Part shown: piece by piece, positions 13,904-16,524 of the stretch
Numbering within the stretch: the first letter of the stretch is position 1
Layout of the letters: every line of letters starts with the position of its first letter
From: Chlamydiota bacterium
Lineage (GTDB): Bacteria > Chlamydiota > Chlamydiia > Chlamydiales > JAJFMI01
Assembly: GCA_021772235.1 (NCBI GenBank)
Contig: JAJFMI010000108.1
Span: 1-16,524, forward strand
DNA: 16,524 nucleotides
Reading direction: 5' to 3'
Notes under the pieces: model-generated
The model's input: the letters and a program-made list of their open reading frames with translations, nothing else
Databases searched by the model: none
Told to the model about the DNA's origin: nothing
Translations under genes and position numbers: made by a program

Positions 13904-13940
13904 AGAAGAATGGTCTTAAGAGTAATGTAAATAAAGACTA

Positions 13941-14015
13941 TCTGGATGAGAGGATTCGAACCTCCGACCCCTAACACCCCATGCTAGTGCGCTGGCCAAG
14001 CTGCGCTACACCCAG
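13941..14015 (-). tRNA. tRNA-Pro (anticodon GGG)
   Basis: The minus strand folds into a full 75-nt cloverleaf: acceptor CTGGGTG/CATCCAG with one G-U pair, D-stem GCGC/GCGC, anticodon stem CTAGC/GTTAG around loop ATGGGGT (anticodon GGG), T-arm GGAGG-TTCGAAT-CCTCT and discriminator A. The segment GGGTCGGAGGTTCGAATCCTCTC is nearly the same as in E. coli tRNA-Pro. The CCA end is not encoded (the next bases are TAG), so it must be added after transcription. Confidence 0.95.
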
Positions 14016-14022
14016 ATATGAA

Positions 14023-14277
14023 TTAAATAGACTGCAGCCCTTCGAACTGAAATTCCGCATTCTTAAACTCTTTCACGCCGATGCGCGCGCACTCTTCGAT
14101 GATTTTTTCTAAAGTTTCGCTGGGATCCATATCAGCAGCAGAAAGATCGACCGCGATAGAGGCTGTAAAGCTCACTCCGGCACGGAGCCCTTTAACGGAA
14201 AAGTTGGCTGTAGTTTCCGATTTTTTACGGGAAACATTTTTGAAGCGTACGAGATTGTTTTCTGCGAGATCTTTCAT
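14023..14277 (-). CDS. small conserved-looking protein of unknown function
   Basis: An 84-aa soluble protein without signal peptide or membrane segment. It begins MKDLAENNLVRFKNVSRKK, has a beta-strand-like middle (TTANFSVKGLRAGVSFTASIAVDL) and a helix SETLEKIIEECARIGVKEFKN near the end. The start has AGGA eight bases upstream (AAGGACTTAACCA), which supports real translation. It lies just upstream of the tRNA-Pro gene on the same strand and divergent from ung. I do not recognise the family. Small hypothetical genes next to ung occur in Chlamydia (CT606.1, from memory), so it may be an orthologue. Confidence 0.7.
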   Translation of the reverse strand: MKDLAENNLVRFKNVSRKKSETTANFSVKGLRAGVSFTASIAVDLSAADMDPSETLEKIIEECARIGVKEFKNAEFQFEGLQSI

Positions 14278-14366
14278 TGGTTAAGTCCTTTTGTAAGTGA
14301 TATGTTAGCGAGAAAAGATGTCTATGTCAAGTTTGCAAAAAGTTGTTTGTGTGATAGATTGGTGGC

Positions 14367-15032
14367 ATGAAATTGACAAAGAATTGGCATGAAAAGCTAA
14401 AAGATGAAATTGCAAAACCCTACGTTGCGGAGCTAAAAAGCTTCATCGATTTAGAGCGACAAAAGGGCACCGTTTATCCAGAAGAAAAGGATGTTTTTAG
14501 CGCCTTTGGCTATACCTCATATGAGGATGTGAAGGTGGTCATTATGGGGCAAGATCCTTACCACGGGCCAAATCAGGCGCACGGTCTCTCTTTTAGCGTA
14601 AAACCTGGGGTGGCGCTGCCACCAAGCTTACGGAACATATACAAAGAACTTGAAAGTGATTTGGGAATTAAGGCTCCAGATCACGGCCACCTGGTAAAAT
14701 GGGCTAAACAGGGCGTGTTAATGTTAAATGCCACTTTGACGGTGCGGGCGGGTGAGCCCAAATCGCATTACGGCAGAGGCTGGGAAAAATTTACAGACAG
14801 TGTTGTAGAAAAGCTTTGTCAAAGAGAGGACCCTATCGTGTTTGTTCTCTGGGGGCGTTCTGCAAAAGAAAAATATGAAAAAATTGTCCTTGATAGCAGG
14901 CATGCAATGCTCTGCTCCCCTCACCCCTCCCCTTTTTCTGCACATACCGGTTTTTATGGAACTAAACCATTTTCTAAAGCTAATAATCATTTAATTAATT
15001 GGGGTAAAAAACCAATAGATTGGTCTTTGTAA
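14367..15032 (+). CDS. ung: uracil-DNA glycosylase, family 1
   Basis: Removes uracil from DNA to start base excision repair. The 221-aa length is normal. Motifs: GQDPYHGPNQAHGLSFSV (residues 61-78) with the water-activating Asp63 and the Tyr that excludes thymine, LMLNATLTVRAGEPKSH (118-134) with the uracil-binding Asn121, and HPSPFSAHTGFYG (186-198), the minor-groove intercalation loop with the catalytic histidine. E. coli has Leu in place of Phe190 in the SPLSAHRG loop. The ATG at 14367 begins the conserved MKLTKNWHEKL. The third codon positions are rich in G and T, unlike recA. The next coding start follows after about 60 bp with no visible terminator. Confidence 0.97.
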   Translation: MKLTKNWHEKLKDEIAKPYVAELKSFIDLERQKGTVYPEEKDVFSAFGYTSYEDVKVVIMGQDPYHGPNQAHGLSFSVKPGVALPPSLRNIYKELESDLGIKAPDHGHLVKWAKQGVLMLNATLTVRAGEPKSHYGRGWEKFTDSVVEKLCQREDPIVFVLWGRSAKEKYEKIVLDSRHAMLCSPHPSPFSAHTGFYGTKPFSKANNHLINWGKKPIDWSL

Positions 15033-15092
15033 TTGAAACTATTGTTTTGTTGTGATAAGCTGTTTAGCACAACAAAAGAAAAAACAAACACA

Positions 15093-15482
15093 ATGACATA
15101 CAAAGATTTTTTAGATATTGTCTGCCGACTTTATGAGAATAGGGTTGCAAAACTTTTTTTGCAGGACCAGTTAATTGAAGTACAGTTGGCTAAAAAAAAC
15201 CTTACTCTTGTTACAAAAATTGTCACGGGTAGCACCTCTGTTCCGAGCTATATTTCCGAAAGCTTGTCTTCAACAGGAAGACTGCAGTGGGAAAAAAATA
15301 AGGATGAGATTTACATGGATCATGCTACTGGAGACCTCTTCTACAAACGAACTCTTTCCCCAAGCTTGATGTTTACCTATATTCGCGATGAAATGAAAGA
15401 TTTTCTTGAGCAGGTTCATGACTGGAAAAACCACTTTAAAATGCGCGCTACAAAAGAGCGTTTTCTAAGTAAGGTCAGTTGA
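15093..15482 (+). CDS. unrecognised 129-aa cytoplasmic protein
   Basis: From the ATG at 15093 the protein has 129 residues and no signal peptide or membrane segment. An N-terminal helix (TYKDFLDIVCRLYENRVAKLF) is followed by strand-like alternation (LIEVQLAKKNLTLVTKIV), a serine-rich loop (GSTSVPSYISESLSSTG), LQWEKNKDEIYMDHATGDLFYKRTL, and a C-terminal helix (IRDEMKDFLEQVHDWKNHF). The helix-strands-helix order and the size are reminiscent of CesT-type secretion chaperones, but it lacks their acidic character and no motif confirms this. A TTG 60 bases earlier would add 20 poorly conserved-looking residues directly after the ung stop; I prefer the ATG. It stands between ung and dapA, 14 bp before the latter. 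Confidence 0.65.
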   Translation: MTYKDFLDIVCRLYENRVAKLFLQDQLIEVQLAKKNLTLVTKIVTGSTSVPSYISESLSSTGRLQWEKNKDEIYMDHATGDLFYKRTLSPSLMFTYIRDEMKDFLEQVHDWKNHFKMRATKERFLSKVS

Positions 15483-15496
15483 TATAGAATGGAGCT

Positions 15497-16339
15497 ATGT
15501 TTAACAGCTCCCTTGTCGCTCTTGTCACTCCGTATAAAACCAATTTAGAAGTTGATTACTCTGCTCTTCGTAAGCTTGTGCGTCTTCAAATCGAAAGCAG
15601 TACAAGTGGTATTGTCGCCCTGGGAACAACGGGTGAGCATCTTCTTCTTTCTGATCAGGAAAAAAATCACATTATTACCACCATTGTTGATGAGGTTGCA
15701 GGAGGAATTCCCGTAATTGTAAATGTTGGTGTTGCTTCAACGCAATTTAGTTTACAAAATGCTCTTGTTGCTAAAAAATTAGGAGCAAGTGGTTTGCTTG
15801 TAATCACCCCTTTCTATGTAAATCCTACTGAAGATGGCGTGGTTGCTCACTTGGGAGAAGTTGCTAAATCTCATTTACCTATTATGTTCTATTACAACCC
15901 TCCGCGCACTGGTTTGGTGCTATCTCAAGGTTGTGTTGAGACCGTTTTGCGTATTCCCAATGTTGTTGCTTTGAAAGATGCAACAAACAATCTGGATTGG
16001 GCTCTTAAGTTGAAGACCGATTACTTTGCTGGCGATGATAGTGCTGCAAAAAACGTGATGCGGGCTGGTGGAAAAGGCGTTGTCTCGGTTGTGGCGAATC
16101 TTTTCCCAAAAGAGTGGGCACAAGCGGTTACTTCTGGTGAGGGGTTTGAGCGATTTGATTTGTTGTTAAGCGCCCTATCTTTAGAAACGAATCCACAATG
16201 CATCAAATATGCAATGAGTAAGGTGGGTTTGTGTAATGCCAATCTTCGGCTTCCGCTAATGGAGCCGTCAACTGAAACAAAAGAAGCGATTGATTTTGCA
16301 ATGTCAAACAGCTTTACATTTTGTTCGTCAAGTTCATGA
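15497..16339 (+). CDS. dapA: 4-hydroxy-tetrahydrodipicolinate synthase
   Basis: Condenses pyruvate with aspartate semialdehyde, the first step of the diaminopimelate branch that chlamydiae use for their peptidoglycan. At 280 aa it is slightly short (usually about 290). Motifs: LVALVTPY (residues 6-13), GTTGE (43-47), FYYNPPRTG (131-139) with the active-site Tyr133 and the substrate-binding Arg137, and VALKDAT (157-163) with the Schiff-base Lys160. GDDSAAKNVMRAGGKGVVSVVANLFP matches the usual end of the barrel. The C-terminus ends in an odd serine run (CSSSS) that overlaps a gene on the opposite strand by 26 bp. GGAG lies only two bases before the ATG. In Chlamydiaceae dapA is, from memory, clustered with lysC, asd and dapB; no such neighbours are seen here. 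Confidence 0.93.
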   Translation: MFNSSLVALVTPYKTNLEVDYSALRKLVRLQIESSTSGIVALGTTGEHLLLSDQEKNHIITTIVDEVAGGIPVIVNVGVASTQFSLQNALVAKKLGASGLLVITPFYVNPTEDGVVAHLGEVAKSHLPIMFYYNPPRTGLVLSQGCVETVLRIPNVVALKDATNNLDWALKLKTDYFAGDDSAAKNVMRAGGKGVVSVVANLFPKEWAQAVTSGEGFERFDLLLSALSLETNPQCIKYAMSKVGLCNANLRLPLMEPSTETKEAIDFAMSNSFTFCSSSS

Positions 16340-16524
16340 GTTGAGTGAGAAGAAGGTTGAGATCATTGCGCTCATTTTGCGATGGCGCGAATTCTCCAGC
16401 TTGAACGCGATCTAATAGTTTTTTTAGCACGGTAATGGTGTTTTTCGGGAGCTTGCTTTTGCGGCGGTCGCGTTTGGCAAGAGGAAAGAGTTTACGAATC
16501 TCCTCTATAAGTATGTGGTTGGGT
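16314..16524 (-). CDS. C-terminal fragment of an unrecognised protein (5' end outside window)
   Basis: An open frame of about 69 codons enters from the window edge and ends at a TAA at 16314-16316, overlapping the dapA 3' end by 26 bp. The visible part has a basic cluster (LAKRDRRKSKLPKNTI), a helix VLKKLLDRVQAGEF and a closing amphipathic helix DLNLLLTQLMNLTNKM. The base composition is consistent with coding. No family can be named from this fragment. Confidence 0.55.
   Translation of the reverse strand, partial: PNHILIEEIRKLFPLAKRDRRKSKLPKNTITVLKKLLDRVQAGEFAPSQNERNDLNLLLTQLMNLTNKM

Noticed and set aside
13660..13974. A 104-codon plus-strand ORF across the inverted-repeat element and tRNA
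   Set aside because: It ends with a translation of the antisense of tRNA-Pro (the typical spurious RIRTSDP ending), has no ribosome-binding site and no protein-like composition.
13741..13977. A 78-codon minus-strand ORF over the same region
   Set aside because: It begins inside the tRNA gene and runs through the palindromic repeat; the reading is a by-product of GC-rich repeats.
15033..15092. TTG start giving a 149-aa version of the protein after ung
   Set aside because: It has no ribosome-binding site and adds an A+T-rich, non-globular extension; the ATG at 15093 is preferred.
1..16524. CRISPR arrays, insertion sequences, phage genes, toxin-antitoxin pairs or defence systems
   Set aside because: No regularly spaced direct repeats, transposase motifs or such protein families were found; the MORN protein's usual 'antitoxin' label has no support here.

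Overview
The window looks like a piece of a chromosome from a member of the Chlamydiales outside the Chlamydiaceae (a Waddlia-, Simkania- or Parachlamydia-like 'environmental' chlamydia). Three things point there. First, it has three tandem MOMP-like outer membrane beta-barrel proteins of the Lpg1974 type. Second, its gene content and order resemble two Chlamydia trachomatis blocks as I remember them: the yohI/CT644 to ygfA/CT649 block next to recA/CT650, and the ispA/CT628-CT629 pair. Those locus numbers are from memory and need checking. Third, it carries a glucokinase, which Chlamydiaceae lack but some environmental chlamydiae have. The exact genus cannot be fixed from sequence reading alone.

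Layout. Positions 1-4396 hold five minus-strand genes that overlap or nearly touch, so probably one operon: a GspL/PilM-N-like membrane protein, a GspM/PilO-like membrane protein, a MORN-type lipoprotein, 5-formyl-THF cyclo-ligase and a methyltransferase cut by the window edge. Divergent from it (4427-5938, plus strand) is yggT, dus and acylphosphatase, again overlapping. Positions 5916-9704 hold the three outer membrane protein paralogues on the minus strand. The middle one has the best ribosome-binding site and is followed by a perfect intrinsic terminator. A glucokinase (minus) lies upstream of them, divergent from recA (plus, with a good sigma70-type promoter). recA converges on and overlaps a polyprenyl diphosphate synthase, which is preceded by a GlmU-like left-handed beta-helix protein.

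Positions 13325-13940 are mostly non-coding and are the most unusual stretch. It contains a small translationally coupled ORF, an A+T-rich patch with several DnaA-box-like 9-mers, and a GC-rich nested inverted-repeat element of about 330 bp. By eye, the base composition of the strands changes from C/A-rich to G/T-rich on the plus strand here, so this is a candidate replication origin region. To the right follow tRNA-Pro(GGG), a small conserved-looking protein, uracil-DNA glycosylase, an unrecognised 129-aa protein, dapA, and the C-terminal end of an unrecognised protein at the window edge.

Functions together: mostly housekeeping (one-carbon folate metabolism, tRNA modification, DNA repair and recombination, isoprenoid and diaminopimelate precursors), plus cell-envelope genes (porins, and a possible inner-membrane assembly platform for a type II secretion or pilus-like machine).
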